64,000 bases of DNA from an uncultured Scytonema sp. (lineage in GTDB: Bacteria; Cyanobacteriota; Cyanobacteriia; Cyanobacteriales; Nostocaceae), in assembly GCA_937873135.1 (NCBI GenBank), contig CALMVQ010000140.1, positions 1 to 64,000 on the forward strand, read 5' to 3'. A program made the translations under genes and the position numbers. Of the stretch, positions 47,500-57,627 are shown in pieces (the first letter of the stretch is position 1; each line of letters starts with the position of its first letter). The notes beneath the pieces are model-generated. The model ran no database searches and was not told the DNA's origin. It was given only the letters and a program-made list of their open reading frames with translations.

Positions 47500-50094
47500 A
47501 TGGCAACCTATCAGGAGAGGGTTATCCCGACAGATCTGAGGAACGAAATGTCGCGATCATATCTGGAATACGCGATGAGCGTAATTGTGGGTAGGGCGCT
47601 GCCAGATGCCAGGGATGGTCTGAAACCTGTGCATCGTCGAATACTCTACGCCATGCATGAGCTAGGGCTGATGCATGATCGCCCGTTTCGGAAATGCGCT
47701 CGTGTGGTAGGGGAAGTGCTGGGTAAATATCATCCCCACGGCGATACAGCAGTGTATGACGCTTTGGTGCGGATGGCACAGGATTTTTCCATGAGATCGC
47801 CGCTGATCGCAGGGCATGGGAACTTTGGTTCGGTAGATAACGACCCACCCGCAGCAATGCGATACACGGAATGTCGCTTGCAAGCTTTAACGAGTGTCGC
47901 CCTACTGCAAGATATCGAATCAGAAACTGTAGATTTTGCGAACAACTTTGACGGTTCGCAGCAAGAACCAACGGTTCTTCCGTCACGTATCCCGCAGTTA
48001 CTTCTCAATGGTTCCTCTGGGATTGCTGTAGGGATGGCAACCAACATTCCTCCCCATAACTTGGGTGAATTGATTGATGGTTTGGTAGCATTAATTCACA
48101 ACTCGGAAATCACTGATATCCAGTTGATGCAGTACATCCACGGGCCAGACTTTCCAACTGGGGGTCAAATTCTGGGGACTGCAGCAATAAAAGAAGCTTA
48201 CACTCTCGGGCGTGGTTCTATCACCATGCGGGGTGTAGCAAGCGTTGAAACTATTGAACAACGCGGGCGACCAGATAGGGAAGCCATCATTGTCACCGAA
48301 TTACCCTACCAAACCAATAAAGCGGCCCTGATTGAAAAAATTGCCGAGTTGGTGAACGACAAGCGCATTGAGGGAATTGCAGATATTCGGGATGAAAGCG
48401 ATCGCGACGGGATGCGAATTGTCATCGAACTCAAACGGGACGCCTATCCCCGCGTAGTGCTGAACAACCTCTACAAGCAAACGCCCATACAAGCCAACTT
48501 TGGGGCAAATATGCTGGCCCTGGTAAATGGTGAACCGCAAGTCCTCACCCTCAAGCAGTTCTTAAACGTCTTTTTGGACTTCCGCTTTGAATCAATTACC
48601 AGACGCACCCGCTACGAACTGCGGAAAGCCGAGGAACGCGACCACATATTACAAGGGTTATTGATTGCCCTGTCGCATTTAGATGAAATTATTAACTTAA
48701 TTCGTCACGCACCTGATGCGCCGACAGCTAAAGGTGAATTAATGACCAGTTACGGACTGTCAGAACACCAAGCAGACGCTATTTTGCAGATGCAATTGCG
48801 GCGTTTGACAGCCTTAGAAGCAGATAAAATTCGCTCCGAACACGAAGAACTACAAGCACTCATTACTGACTTACAAGATATTTTGGCACGGCGGGAGCGA
48901 GTGCTAGAAATCATTGAGACCGAAGTTACACAAGTCAGAGAAGCCCATGCGACACCACGCCGCACGGTCATTACACATGGTGAAGGAGATTTAGAAGACC
49001 GTGATCTCATTGCCAATGAAAAAGTTGTCATCTTGCTGACAGAACAAGGTTACATCAAACGCATGGCGGTGAATACCTTTGAGGCACAAAGTCGGGCAAC
49101 GCGAGGCAAAGCAGCTGCCAAGATGAAAGAAGATGATGGGGTTGAGCATTTCTTGACTTGCTGCGACCATGATAGTGTCTTGTTCTTCAGCCAACGCGGA
49201 GTTGTCTACTGTCTGAGAGCATATCAGATCCCCATTTGTTCTCGTACCAGTCGTGGGACACCCATTGTGCAAATGCTGCCAATTCCTAAAGAGGAAAAAA
49301 TCACTTCGATTGTCCCTGTTGATGAGTTTACCGATAATGAATTTCTGGTCATGCTCACTAAAGGTGGCAATATTAAGAAAACTGAAGTATCAGCATTTAG
49401 CCACATCCGTGCTAATGGCTTGATTGCCATTTCCCTAGAAGAAGGCGACCAACTCCGGTGGGTACGACGTGCGAAAGTCGAAGACAGCGTGATTATTGGT
49501 TCCCGTCAAGGCATGGCAATTCACTTTAGATGCAGCCATGAACAACTGCGTCCTCTAGGAAGAGCCACTCGAGGAGTAAAATCCATGAAACTGCGTAAAG
49601 GCGATGAACTGGTGGGTATGGATATTCTCCCGGCAGCCATTCTTGAGACTTTAAATATCGAAGATACCGAGACAGAAGAAATTGAGAATGAAGAGTCTAC
49701 CGAAGTCGTCAGCAACGGCAGTTCCGGTCCTTGGGCATTAGTGATTACAATGTCCGGATATGGCAAGCGCGTTCCAGTTTCTCAATTCCGCTTGCAGAAT
49801 CGTGCAGGTCAAGGTTTAACAGCAACTAAATTCAAAAACCGGAAAATCAAAGACCAACTGGCAACACTGCACGTTGTCAACAACGACGAAGAAATTATGA
49901 TGGTGACAAGTCGCGGTATAATTATTCGTCAGGCAGTAAATGCGATTTCCATACAATCGCGATCAGCAACTGGAGTCCGAGTTCAACGCTTGGACGAAGA
50001 TGATGTCATTACTGGAGTCGCAATCGTTCCCGCCGATAGTGGTGAAGTTGCAGAAGAAGTTGTAGAAGAAGTTGCAGAAGAAGTCACAGAATAA
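47500..50094 (+). CDS. gyrA: DNA gyrase subunit A
   Basis: 864 residues. GyrA cuts and rejoins DNA with GyrB to introduce negative supercoils. Catalytic Tyr122 (AMRYTECRL) is intact, and the quinolone-region residues at E. coli-equivalent positions are Thr83 and Asp87 ([10 protein letters not shown]). The six-bladed C-terminal wrapping domain is present, followed by an acidic, Val/Glu-rich tail. The start is [17 protein letters not shown]. The gene overlaps the 5' end of the lnt frame by 23 bases. Confidence 0.98.
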   Translation: MATYQERVIPTDLRNEMSRSYLEYAMSVIVGRALPDARDGLKPVHRRILYAMHELGLMHDRPFRKCARVVGEVLGKYHPHGDTAVYDALVRMAQDFSMRSPLIAGHGNFGSVDNDPPAAMRYTECRLQALTSVALLQDIESETVDFANNFDGSQQEPTVLPSRIPQLLLNGSSGIAVGMATNIPPHNLGELIDGLVALIHNSEITDIQLMQYIHGPDFPTGGQILGTAAIKEAYTLGRGSITMRGVASVETIEQRGRPDREAIIVTELPYQTNKAALIEKIAELVNDKRIEGIADIRDESDRDGMRIVIELKRDAYPRVVLNNLYKQTPIQANFGANMLALVNGEPQVLTLKQFLNVFLDFRFESITRRTRYELRKAEERDHILQGLLIALSHLDEIINLIRHAPDAPTAKGELMTSYGLSEHQADAILQMQLRRLTALEADKIRSEHEELQALITDLQDILARRERVLEIIETEVTQVREAHATPRRTVITHGEGDLEDRDLIANEKVVILLTEQGYIKRMAVNTFEAQSRATRGKAAAKMKEDDGVEHFLTCCDHDSVLFFSQRGVVYCLRAYQIPICSRTSRGTPIVQMLPIPKEEKITSIVPVDEFTDNEFLVMLTKGGNIKKTEVSAFSHIRANGLIAISLEEGDQLRWVRRAKVEDSVIIGSRQGMAIHFRCSHEQLRPLGRATRGVKSMKLRKGDELVGMDILPAAILETLNIEDTETEEIENEESTEVVSNGSSGPWALVITMSGYGKRVPVSQFRLQNRAGQGLTATKFKNRKIKDQLATLHVVNNDEEIMMVTSRGIIIRQAVNAISIQSRSATGVRVQRLDEDDVITGVAIVPADSGEVAEEVVEEVAEEVTE

Positions 50095-51913
50095 GAAGCA
50101 GGGGAAGCAGGGGGAATTTACCCTCCTAATTCCTTACCTAATTTCTCTATCTAGCGGCATCTTGATGGGGCTAACCGTCGCCCCTATCGGTGCTTGGTTT
50201 TTCGCTTGGTTTTCCTTAGTACCATTTTGGGTATTCATTGTTACTCCATCCTCCCCACCTCTCCTCCTCTCCCTCGCATGGGGTATAGGTTATTACGGCA
50301 CCGCCCTCTCCTGGATTACTGGGATTCATCCCATGACTTGGATGGGAGTTCCTTGGTTAGCAAGTCTGTTGATCGCCCTCTTTTGTTGGGTATTCATCGC
50401 CCTCTGGGGAACTGCATTAGTCGCTACCTGGGCGATCGCGATGCGAATGATTTTAGATTTTAGAATGACGATTTTAGATTGGGTTTGGCGTGCTTTTCAA
50501 CAAAAGTCTTGGAAACCCACGAAAAATATCATCACCCAAAATCAAAAATCAGTCTTGGAAAGTTTGCCACAGAGGGAAACTTTCCAAGCACGCCAGTTCG
50601 CACAACGAGGGGAACCCCAATGCCAGTCGCCAACTTCGGGAAAACCGCCTGCAGCGCTGGCTCCGCCAGCGACTGGCTCAACTTTCCGCAAAATCCAAAA
50701 TGGGTTGATCCGCGTTCTCATTGGCACAGCCTTATGGTGTGGTTTGGAAGCACTTTGGAGTGCTGGTCCTTTGTGGTGGAGTTCTCTTGCTTATACTCAA
50801 AGTCCGCATAACCTGGCAATTTTACACCTCGGTCAGTTTTCCGGACCTAGTACCGTGACAGCAGCGATTGTTGCAGTTAATGGCTTGCTGGCTGAAGCTT
50901 GGATAAACCACAGAGGCACGTTCGCCAAGTCGGATAAAGGGATGGAGACGAAGATAACCTCTGTATCTCTACTTAAGAGTAATAAATATTTACCTCTTGC
51001 CATAACACTACTCATCACTCTCCACCTAATTGGGTTTGGCTTGTACGCTCGTCCTCTTGCCCAACCGGTAGGAGCAGCACTAAAAGTTGGGATCATTCAA
51101 GGTAATGTTCCTAACCAAATCAAACTTTATCCAGAAGGTTTTCGTCGCGCTCTTGAAGGGTATACGACTGGATACTTAAGTTTGGCAAATCAAGGCGTGA
51201 AGGCTGTTTTAACTCCAGAAGGAGCCTTGCCTTTTTCTCAGAGTGATATTATGCATAGCTCCTTCGTCGATGCAGTTCGGGAACTCGGCGTGGTAGCTTG
51301 GGTTGGAGGTTTTTACAAAGAGGGAAACAGCTATACGAATAGCTTATTTACTTTTTTGGGGAATGGTAAGATAATGAACCATTACGGAAAAGCAAAGTTA
51401 GTCCCGATTGGGGAGTATATTCCCTTTGAGCAAATTCTCGGTGCGATCGTCAAACGGCTATCACCTTTGGACGAACACCAAGTTCCTGGTTTACCGAATC
51501 AAGTATTTGACACACCTTTTGGTCGTGCTATTGTTGGTATCTGCTACGAATCGGCTTTTTCCGAACACTTTCGCTATCAGGCAGCGGCAGGAGGGCAATT
51601 TATCCTCAGCCCTTCCAACGATGCCCATTTCAGTGCAGCTATGCCCGCACAGCACCACGCTCAAGATACGATGCGAGCAATTGAAACTGATCGCTGGGCA
51701 GTACGGGCAACAAATACCGGCTATTCGGCTTTTGTCGATCCTCATGGCAAAACATTATGGATTTCTGGACATGATACTTATGCAGTTCATGCAGAAACTA
51801 TTTATCGCCGACAAACGCAGACTTTATATGTGCGTTGGGGTGATTGGTTGACACCGTTGTTGTTAATATTAAGCGCGTTAGCATGGTACTTGAGTATCTT
51901 CAAAGCAGAATGA
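50072..51913 (+). CDS. lnt: Apolipoprotein N-acyltransferase with an in-frame insertion
   Basis: 613 residues from a TTG that overlaps gyrA; a later ATG at 50165 is possible, but the upstream residues look like normal Lnt. Lnt adds the third acyl chain to lipoproteins at the inner membrane. Eight or so helices surround a nitrilase-type domain with the catalytic triad Glu383 (TPEGALP), Lys440 (YGKAKLVP) and Cys491 (GICYES). Residues about 161-206 are a Pro/Gln/Ser-rich insertion between two helices, coded by a repeat element. The frame stays open, so the enzyme may still work. Confidence 0.92.
   Translation: MQKKSQNKKQGKQGEFTLLIPYLISLSSGILMGLTVAPIGAWFFAWFSLVPFWVFIVTPSSPPLLLSLAWGIGYYGTALSWITGIHPMTWMGVPWLASLLIALFCWVFIALWGTALVATWAIAMRMILDFRMTILDWVWRAFQQKSWKPTKNIITQNQKSVLESLPQRETFQARQFAQRGEPQCQSPTSGKPPAALAPPATGSTFRKIQNGLIRVLIGTALWCGLEALWSAGPLWWSSLAYTQSPHNLAILHLGQFSGPSTVTAAIVAVNGLLAEAWINHRGTFAKSDKGMETKITSVSLLKSNKYLPLAITLLITLHLIGFGLYARPLAQPVGAALKVGIIQGNVPNQIKLYPEGFRRALEGYTTGYLSLANQGVKAVLTPEGALPFSQSDIMHSSFVDAVRELGVVAWVGGFYKEGNSYTNSLFTFLGNGKIMNHYGKAKLVPIGEYIPFEQILGAIVKRLSPLDEHQVPGLPNQVFDTPFGRAIVGICYESAFSEHFRYQAAAGGQFILSPSNDAHFSAAMPAQHHAQDTMRAIETDRWAVRATNTGYSAFVDPHGKTLWISGHDTYAVHAETIYRRQTQTLYVRWGDWLTPLLLILSALAWYLSIFKAE
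50554..50690. repeat. Interspersed repeat inserted in frame into lnt
   Basis: The segment contains two inverted repeats: CTTGGAAAGTTT (50554-50565) with AAACTTTCCAAG (50577-50588), and GCCAGTCGC (50622-50630) with GCGACTGGC (50669-50677). It shares words with the intergenic block at 32960-33075. It is GC-rich compared with flanking lnt sequence and codes for about 46 residues of low-complexity polar sequence. Its exact ends are approximate. Confidence 0.7.
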
Positions 51914-51982
51914 TGACAAACTCAAGTTTCGAGAATAAGATAGAGGATGCTAATCACCCTCGGATAGCATGGAGGCTGCAGT

Positions 51983-52318
51983 ATGGAAGATATTGCTCAA
52001 CGAAAGCTATTGTCAGCGCTATCTGATGGAGCGATATTTTTTAGCTCCACGATAATATCTATCGGCATACCCATTGCCGTTTTGCTTATTAGCAACGATC
52101 CAGTTGTGAAAGAAAATGCTAAAGAATCACTTAACTTTCACATCAACCTTTACATCTATGGGATTATCTTTGGATTGCTGATTTTGGTTGGCATAGGTAT
52201 TCCATTGCTGATTTTGTTGTGGATTGTGAGCCTAATAATGCCAATTATTGCGGTTATTAAAGTCCTTAGTAACCCTAATCTGTCCTACCGCTATTCATTT
52301 ATTTTTCGGTTGGTATAG
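51983..52318 (+). CDS. DUF4870 small membrane protein
   Basis: 111 residues with three hydrophobic segments and the DUF4870 pattern KENAKESLNFHINL in the middle. GGAGG precedes the ATG. DUF4870 proteins are small membrane proteins of unknown function, widespread in bacteria. It lies 69 bp after lnt on the same strand and may be co-transcribed, which does not assign a role. Confidence 0.85.
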   Translation: MEDIAQRKLLSALSDGAIFFSSTIISIGIPIAVLLISNDPVVKENAKESLNFHINLYIYGIIFGLLILVGIGIPLLILLWIVSLIMPIIAVIKVLSNPNLSYRYSFIFRLV

Positions 52319-52426
52319 CAGAAAAAACTTGTTTTTGCTTCAATTAAAACTATGTAATTAATGATACTGTGAGCTTAATTTCCTTGTCAGTTTGATTGAG
52401 CGTAGCACTCCGAATCTAGGTGCGGT

Positions 52427-52732
52427 TTACGTGTTCGGTACCTTTGCCCCTATGATTGTCGTTTGAACAATCTCTGGTGCCTGAGTAAACAGTTCATCTA
52501 CCCTTGCGAGCAGTGCCTTTGCAACGGGTCCCTTCACATGGGCATCGCGAGCCTCTTCGTCGGCGAAGGTATCGAAGGTGCTGTATGTATTCGGTCCGAT
52601 TTTTAAGGCGTAAAAGGTGGTCGTCCCCGGCTCCTGCTCAATCAGGGATTGTGCATATTTTAGGAACTCTTCCAATTCCTGTTCCTTGCCCGGTTTGACT
52701 TCCATGCGTGACCAGATGGCAAACCTATCCAT
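52427..52732 (-). CDS. Antibiotic-biosynthesis-monooxygenase (ABM) domain protein
   Basis: 101 residues, single ABM ferredoxin-like domain, starting FAIWSRMEVKPGKEQELEEF and containing GTTTFYALKIGPNTYSTFDT. AAGGAG sits right before the ATG. ABM proteins include quinone-forming monooxygenases and small oxygenases; the substrate here is unknown. A decayed region with an FAD-monooxygenase remnant lies upstream on the same strand, so this may be the surviving member of an oxygenase operon. Confidence 0.85.
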   Translation of the reverse strand: MDRFAIWSRMEVKPGKEQELEEFLKYAQSLIEQEPGTTTFYALKIGPNTYSTFDTFADEEARDAHVKGPVAKALLARVDELFTQAPEIVQTTIIGAKVPNT

Positions 52733-53302
52733 TCATTCTCCTTACATATCTACGTTGTGGCGGGGCAATCTTGCTCAAGGCTTAAGCTGTCGTACTCTTG
52801 CTGGCGGTGCGTGTATAGTTCTGATTGTTTGATAGCCATTCGGAAAATGGCAGATGACCACCGAAAACATGTTTGAGTGTGCCCTCTGCGGTGGGTCGTC
52901 GCCAGTCCCGTTGCAGCATAGCGGCAATCACTGTCTAGTTACAAATGATCGCGCCTGCTTGTTGCAGCCGCATACAGGAGTTGAGGTAGCGTTGTTCGGT
53001 CATAGTTACTCTCCTGAAGTTATTTATACTGATTCAATCAACTGGCAGTTGGTGGGAACCATCGACCGAGCCATTCTGTCAGTGCAGGTATTGCATTCTG
53101 ATTGCCAACAAAGCCGAGATACGAGTCGGGTCTCACGAGGAAAAGGCTCTGACTACTAGTCCACCCCGTAGAAAGCCGACAATACGCACAAGCATTGCTT
53201 TACGCACTTAATGCCATAGTTCTTATCTATTTTTCATATTAGTTTAAGGAATGCCTTTTATTGTGAACGTATGACTCAATAACCGGAGGACTTCACGACC
53301 TG
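52733..53302. other. Decayed coding region upstream of the ABM gene
   Basis: About 570 bp. On the minus strand, after the monooxygenase remnant (listed separately), an ATG near 53001 with AGGAG upstream opens a 22-codon frame, MTEQRYLNSCMRLQQAGAII and stop. A different frame beyond it reads MLQRDWRRPTAEGTLKHVFG and stops near 52780. These look like pieces of one broken gene. The 101-codon plus-strand frame at 52854 is probably a shadow of this. Confidence 0.45.
53038..53160 (-). pseudogene. C-terminal remnant of an FAD-dependent monooxygenase
   Basis: A minus-strand frame encodes LFLVRPDSYLGFVGNQNAIP, then LTEWLGRWFPP and stop. LVRPD-G/S-Y-x-GF is the hallmark end of PheA/TfdB-type FAD monooxygenases. 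The rest of the gene is absent. Its left end is the natural stop; its right end is a deletion point I cannot define. Confidence 0.5.
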
Positions 53303-53980
53303 ATGTTAACTCGTAATTTTATCCTTAAAAGCCTATTATGCAGCTTGTCAATCATTTCACTAACTGTTGCTGCACTCACATACAATAAATCCGGTGCGGT
53401 ACCTTCCCATGCCGCCACCGAGATCTCGACTTCTGAGACTGTGGGAAAACAGACGGCGGTTCTCTCTGGAGGGTGCTTCTGGGGAATGGAAGCTGTTTTT
53501 GAGCATCTCAAAGGTGTATCTAATGTCGTCTCTGGCTTTTCCGGTGGTAGTGCAGCAACTGCAAACTACGAGACTGTCAGTTCTGGAACGACAGGGCACG
53601 CAGAGTCAGTGAAAATTACCTACGATCCATCGCAGATCTCATATAGCCAGCTTCTGAAAGTTTACTTCATGGTGGCGCATAATCCTACAGAGTTAAATGA
53701 GCAAGGTCCTGACACGGGCACGCAATATCGTTCAGCTATATTTTTTGTCAATGACGAACAGAAGCAAGTTGCACAAACTTATATCGATCAACTTAACACT
53801 GAGCACGTCTTCCACAAGCCGATCGTGACTCAACTGGTTCCTTTGAAAGGTTTTTACAAGGCTGAAGAATACCATCAGCACTTCATAGATCGTAATCCGA
53901 TGTATCCATACGTGGTGGTGAATGACTTGCCGAAGCTAGCTCAACTTCAGGCACAGTTCCCGAAGATGTACAAGAAATAA
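53303..53980 (+). CDS. msrA: Peptide-methionine (S)-S-oxide reductase, exported form
   Basis: 225 residues. An N-terminal signal or anchor (about 8-26) is followed by the MsrA domain with catalytic Cys58 in GCFWGME. The rest of the domain (EHLKGVSNVVSGFSGG, GTQYRSAIFF, AEEYHQHF) is complete. It reduces methionine-S-sulfoxide in proteins; the signal suggests a periplasmic role. Resolving Cys residues are not obvious after residue 58, so it may depend on an outside reductant. Confidence 0.95.
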   Translation: MLTRNFILKSLLCSLSIISLTVAALTYNKSGAVPSHAATEISTSETVGKQTAVLSGGCFWGMEAVFEHLKGVSNVVSGFSGGSAATANYETVSSGTTGHAESVKITYDPSQISYSQLLKVYFMVAHNPTELNEQGPDTGTQYRSAIFFVNDEQKQVAQTYIDQLNTEHVFHKPIVTQLVPLKGFYKAEEYHQHFIDRNPMYPYVVVNDLPKLAQLQAQFPKMYKK

Positions 53981-54049
53981 CTAGCTTCCGACTTATCAAG
54001 GCGATCGCGCGATACCACGAAGTAGTTGCCAAGAGCATCACACTTGGAA

Positions 54050-54754
54050 TTATGACTCAGGCAATTCCCCAAATCTTTCTCGGTAGCGAGTTAGCAGAAA
54101 TTCGAGTTCGGCTACACGTTGACGTTCTTGTTCCGCTTGTCTTTCTGCCTCCAAGCGTTTAAGAGTTTCTTCTCTGAGTGCCTCAACTAACTCATCATTC
54201 ACCAATAATTTCTGTCCGTTATCCAAGCGATAAAAGCCAATCAGTTTTCCTTCTACAGCTAAACGGAGTTGTAATGGTTCGCTTTGACTGTCAGTAATTA
54301 GTTGATAAGCATCTTCTCGTAGTCTATACCCGCACAATTTTTCTTTAATCCACTCTCCCTTAGGATCAAATAACCAATATTCTTGTACTTCTAATGCTTC
54401 ATACAGGTTTCGCTTGGTTTTTTTCTCCTCTTCTTGAGTACCTTTTGATATAATTTCAAAAATGACTTTTGGGACTTGCTTCTCCGACCAAATTTTGTAG
54501 TTGTCTCGTCCCCCTGATTCTACGTCATAGATGACCATGACATCAGGAGCAACGCGCAATTTCGGAAAATTTTCAGCATAATACAGGAATTGGTTTGCAA
54601 GAACTGTGGCTCGACGATCAAGTAAGTATTGTCTGAGGACTTCTAAGATAGTTAAAATAGCGTAGAGATGATCGTCTGTTTCCGCCACAGGTTCTCCATC
54701 GCTACTCGGATAAAAGATTTCAGATTTAGGTGAGTTAGCGACAATGGCAGTCAT
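54050..54754 (-). CDS. Uma2-family protein (PD-(D/E)XK-type)
   Basis: About 234 residues from the ATG at 54754; a start at 54790 would add 12. The family motifs are present: FLYYAENFPKLRVAPDVMVIYD, then PKVIFEIISKGTQ, with the Asp and Glu-x-x-Ser elements of a PD-(D/E)XK nuclease-like fold, and a Glu/Arg-rich coiled C-terminal end (EAERQAEQERQRVAELE). Uma2 proteins are very numerous in cyanobacteria and their function is unproved. It lies at the edge of the T4SS block without evident relation to it. Confidence 0.9.
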   Translation of the reverse strand: MTAIVANSPKSEIFYPSSDGEPVAETDDHLYAILTILEVLRQYLLDRRATVLANQFLYYAENFPKLRVAPDVMVIYDVESGGRDNYKIWSEKQVPKVIFEIISKGTQEEEKKTKRNLYEALEVQEYWLFDPKGEWIKEKLCGYRLREDAYQLITDSQSEPLQLRLAVEGKLIGFYRLDNGQKLLVNDELVEALREETLKRLEAERQAEQERQRVAELEFLLTRYRERFGELPES

Positions 54755-55014
54755 TCGATTTTGGATACGCGGATTTAAGATTGACTTCACTGCTAAAGGA
54801 GGGGAAGTAAGACTGAAGTCCGAACTTTGGCATTCGTACGTATGCGAATCTAGAAGCTGTCCGGTAATCCGGACAGCTTGGTAGGTTGTTGACGATTGTT
54901 CTCGCTCTCGTCCATAAATTGCGATAGATACACTTTATCAGTACTTTACTCTACAATAAAGCATCTGTGACTTGACAAATATCTTCTTTAATGTATGTTG
55001 ATACAAATAGCTGA

Positions 55015-55611
55015 CTATCGCGCACTCCTGGACTGAGCCGCTCTAGCATTTGGAAGTACACAAGGCGTTTCACTAACAGAAGGAACGTCAGCAAAAACAG
55101 CCAAAGTATTATATTCAGGAGTATCTCGGCTATAAGTAACTTGGAATGTGTATAATTTTCTTTTACCTTGCCCTTCAGTAACAACTGTTAGAAGCGTAGA
55201 GTCAGTGTCAGGAAGTCCGGGAATTGGAAGTTTTTTAATTCGTCTCAAGTGAATGACATTTGCTGCTGAGTTTTCACAATCTCCAGAATTGGCAGCTTGT
55301 TGACCGAACTGCGTGCAGACAGGACCATCAAAATCCAATGTCACCTGCGATGGATCATCCAACCAAACTTTTTTAATTGTTTCCCCAGTCTGAATAAAGC
55401 TTAAGTTTGTCCCTTGCTGGTACCAAACTGTGAGGTTTGGTATCGCTCCTCCCAAACCCTGCGCTTGGCAGGAGAATATAGAACGCAACACAGCGTTATT
55501 AGCCAAAGCTTTATCTGCTAGCAATAACATTGCAGCTGAGAAAAGTAAGGAGCCTAAAAAGAGGAAATAGGGATTTTGTGGAGTTTTTTCTTGAGAGGGA
55601 ATGTTGTTCAT
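55015..55611 (-). CDS. Exported protein of the T4SS cluster, possibly VirB9/TrbG-like
   Basis: 198 residues. An N-terminal membrane or signal segment (about 15-38) is followed by a beta-rich part with the pattern GETIKKVWLDDPSQ and LRRIKKLPIPG, then LTVVTEG and YTFQVTY. This order resembles the N-terminal domain of VirB9/TrbG outer-complex proteins. It is shorter than classical VirB9, and the call is inference. It lies downstream of the VirB10-like gene on the same strand, a 267-bp gap away. Four Cys in the mature part are a feature not usual in VirB9. Confidence 0.5.
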   Translation of the reverse strand: MNNIPSQEKTPQNPYFLFLGSLLFSAAMLLLADKALANNAVLRSIFSCQAQGLGGAIPNLTVWYQQGTNLSFIQTGETIKKVWLDDPSQVTLDFDGPVCTQFGQQAANSGDCENSAANVIHLRRIKKLPIPGLPDTDSTLLTVVTEGQGKRKLYTFQVTYSRDTPEYNTLAVFADVPSVSETPCVLPNARAAQSRSAR

Positions 55612-55878
55612 TAATGATTACTGAAATTCAATATTTCGCCAAACTCAAATATTTTATCAAGCTATATACTAAAGTTTGAGAATAGGGATAGAACAACGTA
55701 TCTTTTTAAGAGTGGTTGGGAAATCTGACTTATGGCAACTTCACATAGAACTGATATAACAATGTGATGCACTTCAAAATCGCTCAAAAAAACATGAATA
55801 TTTACGATCTGCATTTATCAACGATGCTGTATGGCAACAGAGCTATACACTTCTATTACCACACACAAAGTGCCTCGA

Positions 55879-57609
55879 TCACAAACTTGTAGTTTGATTG
55901 ACGAACACTACAACTTCTTTACCTTTTGAGAGCGTCCAAAGGCTAGTTGAATTTATTGAGCGCCGAGAGTTGTCTTGTGTCTCACGCCGCGTAAGTTCGG
56001 GAACGAGAGATCTGCCAGCGCCATCCAAAAGTCCATTTAGGACTGATGGGTCGGTTCTGTCTTCGCAGTAACCACCAACCAAGCTACTGCCGCTAGAGGT
56101 ACCAGTAATAACAGTACCACCGCTATTATAGCACCTTTGCCTAGGACGGTTCAGTACTTCTCCTACTTTACTCACACCACCTAAGAGACCCAGTTTCAAA
56201 TCGCTTCCGAGCCGCGATCCCCCACCACTACCTTTGTATTCAGTTGCAATTAAAGGTTTACTTTGAGGACCACGAATTGTTAACACATTTTCTGGTATAT
56301 TCTTTTCTCTGCGTTGACCATTTTCTTGCCAAACTGCTTTCATGACTTCAAACTGTGCCAAGCCTTTGTCAGAAAAACTAGCTTTGGTTAATAACTGTGT
56401 TTGTGCAGGCAAAGCAACACTACCATCTGCAGCTTTTAATGGCTGTTTTAATTGCACTATAAATATGTTATTGTCTTTATCATCATTATCACTATTATCG
56501 TTACTTTTATTCCTATTAAAATTCCCACCATTCGTATTCCTGTTATTGTTGTTGTACCTACCAGGAATAGTTCTAGTGCTTTCTCCAAAGGCAGCAGTTG
56601 CCAACACAGCTTTAGCAGTAGTACCTACGACTAATGATTTAGGACTAGAAGTCTGTGTGGCTTGGCTCACTACACTTGGCTGGGTTGGCTGCACGACGGG
56701 AGTAGTAGTTTGAGCGGTGATTAAAGGTTTCCGTGGTTCAGCACCGACATTTACTTTAGGAGTAGTAGCAGAAGATACCTGACCGTAACTCCCCAACTTC
56801 GATAACCTTGCCCACTCTTGCAAAGCATCTGGTGTTGGTGTTGGTGTTGGTGTTACTTGCGCTACTGGTGTAGGAACGGTGCTTTGCAGTGGTGGTGGGA
56901 CATATGCGGAACGAATTTGAGGCCTTGTTGCTATAGGTTGGGGGACTCTTACAGGTCGTATAACTGTGATCACCCTTGGTGGTACACTCTGAGCGATCGC
57001 CGATCTATCTCTGAAAGTCGGTGGCGGCAGTATCCGTTGTACTATCACAGTTGGTCTAGTTCTGGCGGCGTAAGGAGGTTCCGTTCGGGAAGTGGATCTA
57101 GGTACCGTCCGAATCGGTGTCGGTTTTTCGGTTTTCAGTGCAAGTTGGGCGTCTTTCACCGCCTGTGCTTGTTCGGAAAGGGCAAGTTTGGTTTTCAGGG
57201 CCTCTATTTCTTCTTGTTGCAGTTCTTGAGGTGGTTTTAGTTTAACCTGCGCTTGCGTGTCCGGTAGCAGACTAGTACGATTTGGAGTGTTGGACTTTCT
57301 ACTACTACCACCACTCATCAGCTGCGTCAAAAACAAACCAGCAACCACAACCACAGCCAAGGTTCCACCTCCCACCAAGGCTAACTTAGCAAAGGGGTTT
57401 GATGATAGAGCTTGTGTAGTAGCGACTTCTCGTGGTTCTAATGGTTCAGCTTGTGGTTGTCTCAATTCGGCTGAATCCTCTTCAAAAGAAGACGCAGGAG
57501 ACTGAGATTCTTCTTCCAAACCAACCAATCTGGCCATACGTGCTTCCCAATCGGAAGAATCTACTTCAGGGGGCAAATTTTTTGCAGGAGGAATTTGATA
57601 TTTAGTCAT
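55879..57609 (-). CDS. VirB10/TrbI-family conjugation or secretion protein
   Basis: 576 residues. Order: cytoplasmic acidic region (1-70), one transmembrane helix (73-97), long Pro/Thr/Gln-rich periplasmic stretch (about 100-340), a low-complexity Asn/Asp/Arg segment (about 352-380), then the C-terminal TrbI-type beta-barrel domain (about 380-576). VirB10 bridges both membranes in type IV secretion systems and passes the ATPase signal to the outer pore. It is 18 bp downstream of a VirB8-like gene on the same strand, in a clear operon arrangement. Confidence 0.85.
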   Translation of the reverse strand: MTKYQIPPAKNLPPEVDSSDWEARMARLVGLEEESQSPASSFEEDSAELRQPQAEPLEPREVATTQALSSNPFAKLALVGGGTLAVVVVAGLFLTQLMSGGSSRKSNTPNRTSLLPDTQAQVKLKPPQELQQEEIEALKTKLALSEQAQAVKDAQLALKTEKPTPIRTVPRSTSRTEPPYAARTRPTVIVQRILPPPTFRDRSAIAQSVPPRVITVIRPVRVPQPIATRPQIRSAYVPPPLQSTVPTPVAQVTPTPTPTPDALQEWARLSKLGSYGQVSSATTPKVNVGAEPRKPLITAQTTTPVVQPTQPSVVSQATQTSSPKSLVVGTTAKAVLATAAFGESTRTIPGRYNNNNRNTNGGNFNRNKSNDNSDNDDKDNNIFIVQLKQPLKAADGSVALPAQTQLLTKASFSDKGLAQFEVMKAVWQENGQRREKNIPENVLTIRGPQSKPLIATEYKGSGGGSRLGSDLKLGLLGGVSKVGEVLNRPRQRCYNSGGTVITGTSSGSSLVGGYCEDRTDPSVLNGLLDGAGRSLVPELTRRETQDNSRRSINSTSLWTLSKGKEVVVFVNQTTSL

Positions 57610-57627
57610 AATAAGTAAACCTTTATT

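Noticed and set aside
52854-53159. 101-codon plus-strand frame
   Set aside because: Opposite strand to the monooxygenase remnant and broken frames, which give the better explanation.
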